The notes below the pieces were generated by a model. The model did no database searches. It had not been told where the DNA came from and saw only the letters and a program-made list of their open reading frames with translations. Positions 1 to 10,780 of a stretch of DNA of 64,000 bases are shown in pieces. Numbering within the stretch: the stretch's first letter is position 1; each line of letters begins with the position of its first letter. The DNA is taken from the NCBI GenBank assembly GCA_009760855.2, contig WPIO01000021.1:3882501-3946500 (forward strand), written 5' to 3'. The translations under genes were made by a program, and so were the position numbers. This stretch comes from Cristatella mucedo (taxonomy: Eukaryota; Bryozoa; Phylactolaemata; Cristatellidae).

Positions 1-1090
1 CTGCGTTCTCACATTTCCTTCGTTGGATTAAGCTTTACTGCGATTGAACCATGTGTGAGGTCACTATAATCCGCCTGGCATCGGCATGACTTCTGTGAGT
101 AGAATTGGGAAATATCGTGCAGATGATAGCTAAAAACATTAGGTTACGTTACAATATGCATGTTAGCAGGAAAGGGACACCCGGGTAACTCTTTTTTCCA
201 AGAATGGGTTCGTCTCAATTAAATTCGCTCGAGTATTAGCCTATGTTCCCCTGGTTGCATCTGGTATAAGCTTACATTTGCACTTAGTGAGATTAACTAA
301 TTGCTGTTAATTGCCCGAAATTAAACGCTTATATTAGGTTCAAATAAAAGGAGAGCACTTTAAAAAGAGTGCGATGTCATACATATGTGTAAATAAGGTT
401 TTGCACAGCCGATTTGCGGTCGAATTGCGATGGATTGCAGAAGATTGCTAAATTGGCCAGGGCCTTTTCCGTTGATTGTAAGGCTCTGAGCGAGAGCATT
501 GCCTGTGCAATCTGTCATGCAGTCAGTCATGCAATCAATCTGTCAATCAATCAATCTGTCGTGCAACCAAAACAGGAGGCTTTTCGCACAGGATTTCTGT
601 CGTCGTGCGGTGAAATGCAGTCGATTGTGCCATTGGCCGGGGCCACTGCAATCTATTTCAGTGGATTTCGTGAGAACGCGTGAAATTTTGTGAGTAAATT
701 TTAAATGTAGCGCAACTTTATATTCGAACTTTTTGGAGCTTTGCGTAGCTGATTTTGTGGTAGATTTGAAACGAACGAAAGTGAATTGAGGTGGATTGCG
801 GTACAGGCCTCCGTCGTTGTAGCTCATTTTCGTAAGTGCGCGTGCACACAACGGGATGAAAATTGGTGGATAGATAGTATCAAAGGTGCAATACAATATT
901 CGCCCAAAATTTGAGCTCGGCACCGCCAATGTCCTGTCGATTTTAGCCTAATTAGAGTGGATTGCGGTAATTCGTCGAACCCCTCAGCTATTTGCCTTTG
1001 ATTTTCCCAGCGTCCTTAGTATTTCCATCATGTCGCTTTAAGGCCAGCTCTTTGCTTCGCTTCAATTTAGCAAACGGCTCGCTGACGCAG
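1..1090. repeat. Dispersed repeat C, first copy, in otherwise unassigned sequence
   Basis: No gene is recognisable here. From about 455 to 985 the sequence is related to an opposite-strand copy at about 17030-17350. Shared blocks include the segment around 880-925 (cgaatattgta on the reverse strand) and the repeated phrase gtggattgcgg. Within this copy the words gattg, cagtcg and tggatt recur several times, so it may be an internally repetitive non-coding element. The open frames at 414-683 and 543-929 show no domain, signal peptide or splice structure. Confidence 0.4.
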
Positions 1091-1696
1091 CTGCCACGTG
1101 GTATACATTTTCGAAGCTAATTTCCTGATTGCACATCTTTATTCATTCATCGGGGAACCGGCGTTCGACCAGGAGCGAGTAACGTGCCCTACCCCACCCC
1201 AAGCCTGGGACCAGCTGCCACCGCTGCTCCCTGCTGCCCCTCCTCCCTCCTGCTGCTGCGGCCTCTCTTTTACCGGCGAAGATCGAATTGCGGCAGATCT
1301 TAGGGCTTCTTCAAAGGTAAGCAGCCTACTTTCGTTACGATCCGAGCAAGTTCCAAGAGCTATGGCTCCTCCATTCTCGGGCTGCAGGCACCGAAAATCC
1401 GCAACTCCTTCTTAATGTGCGACCAACTGCAGAGCCGACCGCAGCGATCGCAGGTTGCACCTGCTGATGCCGGCTCGGCTCGCTGTCTCGGAGCACATCC
1501 AGCAAAGTAGGAGTTTTCTGGTCCGGTCGGCCTTGAAGACCGCAAATGAGACCGAAGTGGCACGTATAGACAAGCAATGTTCGTCTCACTTGACCAGACT
1601 CGGCGCCGGAGGCGCTGGACAGGTAGAGCATGGATTTCAGACGAATCGCGTCAGCTTTTGACCGGACAGGTCGAGAAAGGTGCAATTGAGCAGGTG
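1090..1696. other. Unassigned single-copy-looking stretch
   Basis: GC-moderate sequence with pyrimidine-rich runs near 1190-1260. Open frames on both strands are short and overlap one another, and none carries a motif I recognise. Nothing else was seen. Confidence 0.3.
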
Positions 1697-1750
1697 GCAC
1701 ACACACATGCACGCACGCACACAAACATGCACGCACGCACACGCACGCAC

Positions 1751-1846
<96 letters not shown>
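1697..1846. repeat. Compound (CA)n-(TA)n microsatellite
   Basis: CACACA-type repeats with interspersed CGCA units run from about 1697 to 1819. A pure TA run follows to about 1846. The Cys/Val, Thr/His and Tyr/Ile open frames across it are translations of the repeat and are not genes. Confidence 0.95.
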
Positions 1847-1849
<3 letters not shown>

Positions 1850-1927
1850 TGGCACACGGACCAGATCACCAGGTTTGACTGTATACGTCTCTTGGACTGA
1901 CCCCTTAGAAAGGAATTTATAGAAAAT

Positions 1928-2043
1928 ACAACTTCATAAATTAGCTCTTTGGCTGCCAAGCAGCCGTGACATATGACTTACTATCCGTAGTAAGTAAAAT
2001 GTCACGGCTGCTTAGCAGCCAAAGAGCTAATTTATGAAGTTGT
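1928..2043. repeat. Long inverted repeat, 45-bp arms
   Basis: The left arm (1928-1972) and right arm (1999-2043) are reverse complements over 45 bases with a single mismatch. They are separated by a 26-base loop. The loop contains its own small palindrome, acttac...gtaagt (1976-1995). A transcript would fold into a long near-perfect hairpin. It could be a foldback or MITE-type element or a small-RNA precursor; the sequence does not decide. Confidence 0.85.
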
Positions 2044-2050
2044 TGAAGTT

Positions 2051-2080
2051 GGACGACTTACTATCCGTAGTAAGTCGTCC
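2051..2080. repeat. Perfect 13-bp hairpin next to the long inverted repeat
   Basis: Arms of 13 bases flank a tccg loop. The core acttac...gtaagt is identical to the core found in the loop of the inverted repeat at 1928-2043, so the two structures share an origin. Confidence 0.85.
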
Positions 2081-2092
2081 AAGGATGGTGAT

Positions 2093-2363
2093 GTTGTGTG
2101 CGCCTGCAGCTTCTGCAGTTTTAATTAGCGAAGCGCCCTGACACTAATGTATAGGCCTCACATGTGGCCAATAGTTAAGCCATTGATGCAGCGCAGCGTC
2201 AGGCCACTAATTCATGTTATATTTCTTGTCGTCTGCTATAATTCATCGAGCTCTCGTATAAGTACGCGTTGAGAGTAATAAAGGAAGAGTTTCGCTTACC
2301 GCGCACGTTTGCCCTCCATTAAACTCTCACAAGACCTGCCGCCGGCGGAGCCACTGTGACACA
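2093..2363 (+). mobile_element. Possible solo LTR
   Basis: The segment starts TGTTGTG and ends GACACA. It holds a TATA-like tataagta near 2258, an AATAAA at about 2278, and a downstream pyrimidine-rich block. This order is typical of a retrotransposon LTR. No target-site duplication, primer-binding site or partner LTR was found, so the call rests on layout alone. Downstream (2364-2560) nothing is recognisable. Confidence 0.3.
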
Positions 2364-2559
2364 ATACTAGCATTCAGCAACGGCAGTTCCTGATCGCTCT
2401 AGCAGATGTCCGCAATGATGCACCGAGAAGGATTTATAGAGCGTTTAGCCCCAAATCCCACGGAAACACAATAGCACTTCCAGGTTACCGCCACGACTCC
2501 AGGGAGAGGGCTACCGGACTCATCAAAGTAGCAAATTAATTATACGGGATATACTAAGT

Positions 2560-2760
2560 CACTATAGCTGCCACTAACCACATTTGCATGCTGACCCTGT
2601 GCATGTCACCCCTAACCATATTATTCATTTCGTTTGTTTTTTCAAGCATGATTTTACTTACCATTCAATTGCATTTCACTTTACAGCAAATGTAAAGCGC
2701 TTAGAGAGAGATTGAGTTCTCTGAGGGCGCTTTATCAAGTGAATTATTATTATTATAATT
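2560..2760 (+). mobile_element. LINE family 1, 3' tail fragment
   Basis: Only the 3' untranslated tail is present. It includes the 'ccactaaccaca ... catgtcacccctaacc' repeats, the agcgc...agagattgagttctct...gcgctt hairpin and a terminal (ATT)n. It faces the 3' tail of the minus-strand copy at 2812-4650, so the two tails form a large inverted repeat. Confidence 0.85.
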
Positions 2761-2811
2761 ATTATATTATATTATATTATATTATTAATTAATAATAATA
2801 ATAATAATATT

Positions 2812-4650
2812 GCACTTGATAAAGCGCCCTCAGAGAACTTAATCTCTTTCTAGGCGCTTTACATTTGCTGCAAAGTGATACGCAATAGAATAGTAAGTAA
2901 AATCATGCTTGAAAAACAAACAAAATGAATAACATGGTTAGGGGTTACATGCACTGGGTCAGCATGCAAATGTGGTTAGTGGCAGCATGCACAGTGTCAG
3001 CACGCATAAGCACATCGAGGACGAATCACAGGGACCCACTAAACGCTGTCCTAAATAGGTATGTTTTTAAGTTTCTTTTAAATGTGGTCAGGTCAGGGGA
3101 TGTTCTGATGCAGGTCGGGAGGGAGTTCCAGGCTGTGGGAGCATACGAGCTAAATGCACGGTCTCCAAAGGATTTAAGGTTTGTACGAGGTATTTCTAGA
3201 CTGTTGGATTCCGAAAAGCGAGTGGTACGATGCTTTGCCTGATGGGGTAGTATATCTGAAAGATAGGCTGGAGCCATAGAATGAAGAGACCTAAAAGTGA
3301 GCGACAAAACCTTGAAGTCAATCCGTTGCTTGACTGGTAACCAGTGCAGGTCGGCGAGAAGTGGAGTAATGTGGCAACTGCGACGCTCACGACAGACAAG
3401 CCTAGCTGCAGAGTTTTGCACCAGCTGCAATCGCCTGATCGCACATGCTGGTAGGCCAGTAAGCAGTGAGTTGCAGAAGTCGAGACGAGATGTCACGAAT
3501 GCATGGACCAACTTGGACGTGGTATCCTTATCTAAACAAGCCCTAATTTTAGCAATGTTATCAAGCTGAAAATAGGCTGATTTGACTGTGGAGCTGATGT
3601 GGTCGTCTAACGAGAGGTCGCTTTGGAATATGACACCTAGATTTCGAGCTGATTCGACAGGAGATATGCTGGCAGAGCCAATTTTGAGAGACAGCCTTTC
3701 CAATTTCTGAATAACACTGGGTTTGCCCATAACTAGTAAGTTAGTTTTATCATCGTTTAGTTTTAGAAAATTTGCTGCCATCCATGATCGGATGTCATCA
3801 ATGCATGCAGCAAGTGAGTTGAGAGAATTTGAGGTGCTCGAAGGCTGGGAGGGATCAAAGCAAAGGTACAACTGAGTGTCATCCGCATAGAAGTGAAAGC
3901 CTAGATTGTGCTTGGCAATCACATCAGCGAGAGGGAGAGTATAGACGGTGAAAAGGACCGGACCTAGCACAGAGCCCTGAGGTACTCCATATTTTAGAGG
4001 TACTTCAGATGATCTTTGTCCATTCACGTCAACACTCTGGAGTCTCCCACTGAGATAGGACCTGAACCACTGCAGAGCAGTGCCAGTGATGCCCATTCGA
4101 GATGAGAGGCACTCTAGAAGTACTTTGTGATCGATGGTATCAAAAGCTGCCGAAAGATCGAGCAAAACAAGAAGAGACACTCTACCCATGTCTGCATTCC
4201 TAAGTAGGTCGTTGTATACCCGAAGCAATGCTGACTCTGTGGAGTGATTAGCTCTAAAGCCAGACTGGAACTTACTAGCAAGGTGTGAGGTTTCGATATA
4301 CGAGTTCAGCTGGTCTGCCACGACCCGTTCCAGTGTCTTTGATAGGAATGGTAGAAGGAAGACTGGGCGGTAGTTGCTTAAGTTCTCTTGGTCTAGTGTA
4401 GCTTTCTTGAGAAGTGGCCTGACTACAGCTTTTTTGAAAGGTGCTGGGACCTGACCTGAGGCTAATGACATATTAATGATGTTGGTTATGCATGGCAGCA
4501 GCAGATCAATGCAACGTAGGAGCAGGACAGTGGGAATAGGGTCCAGTGGACTTGTTGTCTTCTTTGATTGAGATACGAGCTTTAGGACTACATCACTAGT
4601 GACCTGTTTAAATGCAGACATTGAGGCGCAGCCAGGAACCGAGGAACAGC
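2812..4650 (-). mobile_element. CR1/L2-like LINE family 1, 5'-truncated, long RT ORF
   Basis: A non-LTR retrotransposon copy on the minus strand. It runs from a 5' truncation near 4650 through the reverse-transcriptase ORF (4621-3026) to the hairpin tail and (ATT)n at about 2812. No endonuclease domain is included. It is very similar at protein level to the copy at 18690-20125, which points to fairly recent activity. Confidence 0.92.
3026..4621 (-). CDS. LINE reverse transcriptase (CR1/L2 type), partial ORF2-like protein
   Basis: An open frame of 531 codons copying LINE RNA into DNA at the insertion site. The visible RT blocks, in order, are NYRPVFLLPFLSKTLERVV, HSTESALLRV, LDLSAAFDTIDH, GVPQGSVLGPVLF and the catalytic YADDTQL. 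The C-terminal region has repeated hydrophobic and basic segments and ends near FRTAFSGSL. The usual N-terminal apurinic-type endonuclease is missing, so the copy is 5'-truncated and unlikely to be autonomous. The stated start is simply the first Met in the frame; the element's true ORF began further upstream. Family assignment to the CR1/L2/Jockey-like group rests on these motifs. No stop codon or frameshift interrupts the RT. Confidence 0.9.
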   Translation of the reverse strand: MSAFKQVTSDVVLKLVSQSKKTTSPLDPIPTVLLLRCIDLLLPCITNIINMSLASGQVPAPFKKAVVRPLLKKATLDQENLSNYRPVFLLPFLSKTLERVVADQLNSYIETSHLASKFQSGFRANHSTESALLRVYNDLLRNADMGRVSLLVLLDLSAAFDTIDHKVLLECLSSRMGITGTALQWFRSYLSGRLQSVDVNGQRSSEVPLKYGVPQGSVLGPVLFTVYTLPLADVIAKHNLGFHFYADDTQLYLCFDPSQPSSTSNSLNSLAACIDDIRSWMAANFLKLNDDKTNLLVMGKPSVIQKLERLSLKIGSASISPVESARNLGVIFQSDLSLDDHISSTVKSAYFQLDNIAKIRACLDKDTTSKLVHAFVTSRLDFCNSLLTGLPACAIRRLQLVQNSAARLVCRERRSCHITPLLADLHWLPVKQRIDFKVLSLTFRSLHSMAPAYLSDILPHQAKHRTTRFSESNSLEIPRTNLKSFGDRAFSSYAPTAWNSLPTCIRTSPDLTTFKRNLKTYLFRTAFSGSL

Positions 4651-4720
4651 ATTATTATTATTATATTATTATTAATTATTATATTATATTATTATTATAT
4701 ATATTATTATTATAGCGGCT
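4650..4720. repeat. (ATT)n/(AT)n microsatellite
   Basis: A run of att/atatt units directly beside the 5' end of the minus-strand LINE. It may be the tail of another element into which this LINE inserted. Confidence 0.7.
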
Positions 4721-6885
4721 TGTCAATGCGGTACGTTCAAAGGACACGTTACGTTTTTGTTTTAGATTGTACTAGAAAGGTGAATAAAGCGGCGCGCACG
4801 TTCAGTGTGTGTTTCCAGAATTGTAATGCATTTCATTTTTATTTGACAGGTATGAAGAGGCGTGCCAAGTGGCGCTCCAAATAAGGGTACGCAATTCCTC
4901 ATGCAAGCCTTTGGCACAAAGCACAACTTTTCAAAACTTTATAAGATTTAGGCTTACATATAAGTGAGCTCTTAAAATTAAAATAAAAGTAAAAGAGTAA
5001 GTTCTTAGAGGGATTAAAAGAAATTTCTGAGAATATCACGAAGAAAAGTTTCTGAACTTCACGCCCCTCGTGGTCAGCGTTTAGCTCTCACGCCAAAACT
5101 CCAGCAACGCCCTTGAAAACACCTTTAAAGTTAAGATCCAAATTAAATAATTTAAAAGTGCGTGACTGAACGGGCCCAAGTTTCACATATTGAGTCGAGA
5201 TCGTATTGCCCTCTGTATACTATAGATATACTACAAACATACAAAATAGTGCTAGGTTGTTATTGGAGGGGCTCTCACGCGAGATGGCGGCGGCGGCGCG
5301 ACGAAGGTGGTCGATGTCCACGCAGACGAGTTGTGGCGATGATGACGGTGACTGTATTATACGCAGGAAACTCAAGCGAGCGAGCGTACATACTGGTGTG
5401 CAGTAGCCGTCGTGTAAGCAGCTTCGGAGCCAGAGGAGAAAAACGGAAGTGAAAGAGAGAGAGAAAAAGAGCTAGCGGGAAAGCATCCACACAAGCCGGC
5501 GGACCAGCAGAAAGTCCCTTGCTGCACGACTTGCGGGGGGGGGGGGGTTGCACCACCCAGTGCTGACCCGTCGAAATTAAATCGAGCTTAGTTAGCAGAT
5601 ACCGCCACGCCGCAGCGCCTAATGAGCTGATATGCAGCGCGCCCGTTGGTCGGGCGGAGTGGCGCGAGTCCGGCTAGGGCGAAACAACATTGCGGCGTGG
5701 TCACGCCACAGTTAGACAGCCACCCAACGTCCGAGAATGTGCGCCGTTCGCTCTTAAATCGCTTTGAATGTTGCTTCACAAGTTAGCCCGCATCGAAACT
5801 AGTGAGCGCACAGGAAGTATGTGCGCCTTCTTTTCCAATAAAAACATCAAGGGTTCTGTAGTAGTGCCATACGAATGGAGAAGTGCCTCGGCAAAATGGG
5901 CTCCCCGTCAGTTTCTACCCGATTCTGTCTTGAGTGCCTGCTTTTCGGGAATTTTTTCGGTTTCTTTGTTTGTTTTGTTTTTCGGTTTTGTTTTTTACCG
6001 CGTTCCGGAGAGTAGGCGGCCTGGAAATAGAATATCAATAATGGGATTTGAGTACTAGCAGATCACGCTTCCGTTCTAGCTCCCGGTCCTCCGTTTCTTT
6101 GTGTACGGATAATACGTAGTCTCTCTGCAAGCTTTTTATTTGCTACGCTGACAGATAATGAAAAATATTCAGGCGAATACCAGTTATTCTTAAGTCAATT
6201 ATCAATGAAACTAAAAGTCTTGAATTCAGTTCTTCTATTCAGCATGATTCCGAGCGAAACTTGTAAGCCGCAGAGGGCTCTATTTGGTGGCCCATCTGAT
6301 CAGCTTTTTACAAATTGTATTTACTTTCACGGATGCGTTCACGGTTCTGATGAATCCAGGGGCCTTCCTCTTATCTCCCGAACAGTTACCTAATCTCTTC
6401 CGAGTTGCCGGTAACCTCTTCTCTTCCGAGTTGCCGGTAACCTTTGCATCGGTCTACCGCAGTTTTCAGAATACGTATCTTTAGAATAAATTCTACAGCA
6501 ATTGTCCGGCGTCTCAACTCTAGGCGAACCTCTACTATAATTATTCCGCGTTCTTTGTGAAAGGCCTTTGAGCTCTGTGGGATGCAAAATAACTTTTGCT
6601 GCTGCAAAGTGCCAGCTGGGACCATGTGATGAGTGAATGAGTTGAGCTAGTTAGTAACGAATGAATGAGAGGTAATTGCTTACATTCACTGATCAGACGC
6701 CTTTGTCAGAGCGTAGCGAGCAAAGCGCGCTACCAAAGATGTCGACTCGCAGGCTCTCTGAGGGGTGATCGGGGGAGCCGGATGAACGAAACAGCGATTC
6801 CCTTTCATCAATTAGCAGAGCGTCGGCGCTACAACGGTTACTATAGAGTAGAGATAAGGCCGATGAATGAGCTGGTGCCTTAAAG
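4720..6885. other. Upstream region of the LRR gene, no coding exon recognised
   Basis: A GC-rich purine-biased block (5270-5530) ends in a run of G at about 5535-5548. A 23-base word is duplicated at 6394-6416 and 6420-6442. The open frames at 5162-5452 and 5768-6058 carry no motif I recognise. The promoter of the LRR gene is presumably in this stretch, but I see no clear TATA box or initiator. Confidence 0.3.
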
Positions 6886-7124
6886 ATGAGTAGAGGAACC
6901 AAAGAGACAGGGAGAGGAAGAGCCAGGAACGTAAAAGATTCGAGAATCGTTTCGGATGTGCTCAGCAGATCGGCAGCAACGCAAACCTCTCAGAGCGCGA
7001 GGGGCAAGGTTGGGGTAGCGAGCAGGCAGAAACAAACAGGTCACTCGCCTTCCCCTCCTTCAAGTGCGAGCAGGGGTGCAAGGGCAGCACGAGATGCAAT
7101 TACGGGACGCGGGAGAATATCCAG
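6886..7124 (+). CDS. LRR gene, proposed first coding exon
   Basis: Starts ATGAGTAGAGG and ends CCAG|GTTAGA, leaving two bases of a codon. This joins in phase with the exon at 7329. The encoded segment is basic and Ser/Arg/Ala-rich with no domain. The start is the first Met of the open frame. An additional upstream exon cannot be excluded. Confidence 0.5.
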
Positions 7125-10100
7125 GTTAGAGCATGCGATACCTGTTTCGCACTCTAGTTCATGCAGTGTTTATTAGGAGTCGCGCTTTTCCCAGCGGGTT
7201 TGGCCTCAGGTCAACGTTAGGCACGCGTAAGGTCCGTAAAAGAACCCAAGCCGATAGATAGTATAGAATAAGATCGGTTAGTATGGCACTTTTAATTTAT
7301 TTCGCTCGCTTTCTGGTGATTATCACAGTAACAAAGGAAATGCAGTGGACACGCGGCCTGCCGTTTGGAGTGACTTCTACGACGAGTCATCCGCTGGAGC
7401 TGAGCCATCAATCAATTTCATTGACGTCCCTAAAACGCCATCAACAATTGACCAAAAGTGCGCATCTGAAAGTTCGGTCCCTTCGATTCTCAGCACGAAG
7501 GAGCAGATTGTGAGTACTGCTAAATGTTTCGATGATGTCATGATAGATATTGCACTCATAGCGCTTCGCACAAGGCAAGCTTCTTTGCTAGAGGATCTTG
7601 AAAGCGAGAAAAATTAACATTCATTTTTAGCTCGCTAGATGTGCGGAGTCTGACTATTCCAAGGTGTACGAAATTGATTTGAGAGGGTGCAATCTGACGT
7701 CACTACCTGGTCTAGAGGCGGTGAGAGCAGCGGCGCGACCAATCAGAGATATTATGAGCTACTCCTACCGCAAAAAATGGAGAAACGGATAATGAAAGTC
7801 TGTTTTTCTGTCACCTTTGCAGTTTCTTCGAGTCAGATTACTCGACCTTTCTTCAAATGGGCTTAGCACGCTGGAGAGCCTGAAGTATAACAAGGTAAAG
7901 AAGCCGTACGGCTTTGCATGAGGTTTTTTCCACAAAGGTTTGGCGTGTGTAATGCAATTTCAAGTTTTGCTTTTAATTTTATTTTGAAGGATCTGCGTGA
8001 TTTGAAACTGTACGACAATAGGATCATCGAAATTCGAGGACTCGACAGCCTTCCAGAACTTTCTTCACTTCAGCTGCAGCATAACATGATCAAGTCAATA
8101 GGTAAAAATTAAAAGATTTCGAGGGGTTCTGCAAAAGGTTTTCAAAATATCAAAGTATGTGTATTTGCTGTTATTAAAGGCAGTCGCCGGGCACAAGAGT
8201 ATGAAATCTTAGCAAAAAATAGAAAACCTTCACAATTGAAGTGAAGTAAAAGTGTATATTGATATAAAAATAGACTGCCAGTGCAGGGAGTATTGCACAA
8301 GCCCATGGAAAATGTATGCTTGTACTTACAGTTTGGTTTTCATCTGCATTGTTTTCACAAAAACCTGTTACATCACTACTGTTATACACTACGGGCGCAA
8401 ACCAGAAGAGCTCATTGATATATTGGCACAAAGGATAAATGACGGTTGGCAAAGCTAAGTGTATGTTTGTTATGCCATGTATAATTAGCACGAAATTGGC
8501 CTGGGTGAGCCATCTTGGAATGATACTACCGCTCGGACTAGCTAGCTGCACCAACAACAATAATAATAGTAATACTACTACTGCTGCTGCTGCTGCAGCT
8601 GCTGCTGCTGCTGCTGCTGCTACTGCTACTGCCACTGCTACTACTACTACTAAGGATAACACATTTTTATAGCACCCTCGTGTAACTAAACTTGTTTCTG
8701 TCAATGGCTCAGCCAGGGGGTAGGGGGAATTTGACCCTACAGCTGGGTATCAACATGGACGCCGGCCCCCCCCCGATTCCTACGACCCACCGTCATCAAC
8801 AGAGAAAGAACGTCTTAATTCAACTCGAAGAGCAGCCGCCGAGTTTGTTTCTAATGCACGCTATGATTTTTTGCGATAATGTTTCATTAATTGCTCGTCT
8901 AGCCCCCGCGTAAATGAAATTCTGATGAATCCGATTTCCCCACCGACATAACAATTTTTTCTTGATCTTCTGGTTTGATGGTCTTGACTCTAGATGAAAA
9001 TCCATGAAAATCAATGAAAAGCTCTGCCACTGCTTTCTAGGCACTTTACTGTAAAGAAAGCATGTCGAAATGGTTAGTGATAAAATGCACAATGTCACCA
9101 TGCATACACACAGAGAGGACACCTCACATGGACCCTCAAATGTTAAAAGGAAAAGATAGGTTTTTGGCTTCTTTTTAAATGCTGCCCAAATATGGTCTAG
9201 AGGGTCAGCAACCAGTCTTCTTAGACTAGGAGATGACTTTGAGATGAGGCACGAGTGGCAGGCTTGAGTGTGGACATTTAGGTTCTGTAACGAAACAAGT
9301 ACAGAGAGTCAGTGGGGATGTTTGTGAGGTAAATAAGTCCAGAAAGGATGTTGTCTTAGTGATGGACTCTGTGATCTTATCTACATTACTGACAAAGAAG
9401 CTAGGAAAGCGACCTGCTAGATCACCCCAGTGATCACTAGCTTAGATGCTAACCTGTTAGCAATTAAGCAGATGGTTGATGGTCGATATCAGCTTGTTTG
9501 GATTGTGTATCTGTGATCCGACTCTGTTATAGCAGATGCTTGACGTGGTCTTCGCTAGGATCAATGGCTATGGTCTGCAGTAGTCCTCAAATGCCAGTCG
9601 ATGGACAGCCAGTCCTGATATTTGCATGCTTTCTCAGGCTTTCTCTTAACCTAGCTACTAAACCTAAGGCCATCTGGGGGAGGGCTTACAATTTGCTTAG
9701 TCAGAGGAGCAAACTCATGAAGAATGTCGGAGAGTGTCTTGTTTTAACACTGCACCAGTGAGAACAGGTTGGAAGAAAGATTGAGTACTAGGGTCGTGGA
9801 AGATACTTTCGTGTGGATTCACAGATGATCCTGGATATGAGGGTAGCACACACTGCGGACTGAATGAGATCCACATGTGGTCAGATGCACATAATGTGGT
9901 AATAATAGGAGACAATAGCATATGATCGTGGGAGAATATTTGATCAAGTATGTGACCTTTATTATTAGGGGTCATTCACTTAAGCCAGAAGAGAAAATGA
10001 GTCAGTTGCTGCACGAAATTCGGCAGTTAAGGTGCCAGTTATGCAGTCAAAATGAATTTTAAGGTCACCCAGGACAATGAAGGGACGAGTTCTTGCACAT

Positions 10101-10733
10101 AAAATCAAAGTGAGATCAGAAAAATAAATTGAAATAACCGAGGACTTGGTATCTTGGGGTGATAAATTAATGCTACCATAAGCAACTTGCTGTTGGAATG
10201 ACGGAAACCAAAAATGTGAACGATTCCATTGAGGGGACTACAAACATTTTGAAACTAAGGGTGGAACTGGCTACAGTGGCAATTCTTCTGCCAGTTTTGA
10301 TTGATCTCGAGGTATGAAAGAAAGAAATATAGGTGATACTCTAGTGAGATGAGAATAATAAGCCATTAAATTTAAGCACCAACTCAATACCTGCTCTCTG
10401 GTGCATGCAGTGGCAGAGCAAGTTTTATTTTCATCTAGAAACATGTTTTGCATAAACCGTGCAGAAAGTTGAATATGGTTTGTACCGTTGATTGTGAAGG
10501 ATGGGAATCTCATACAAGATTCTTCACACCAAGAGCTATGACTGCAAACAAAACTGATGCAGGGGCACAACGTCCAATTCACCGTCAGGTATTGCTATAT
10601 AAACGTGATTTTCGTTTCAGAAATATTTACTATTTTAATGGTTGACTGGTGTCGTTTTGAGAAAGACATACATGCGTATGCACACATGCACTTGTATGCA
10701 CACGCACACACCGCGTGTACCTACACTCTTATA

Positions 10734-10780
<47 letters not shown>

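Noticed and set aside
1335-1959. Long open frames of Cys/Val, Thr/His and Tyr/Ile on both strands
   Set aside because: They are translations of the CA and TA microsatellite; flanking codons show no domain and frames overlap on both strands.
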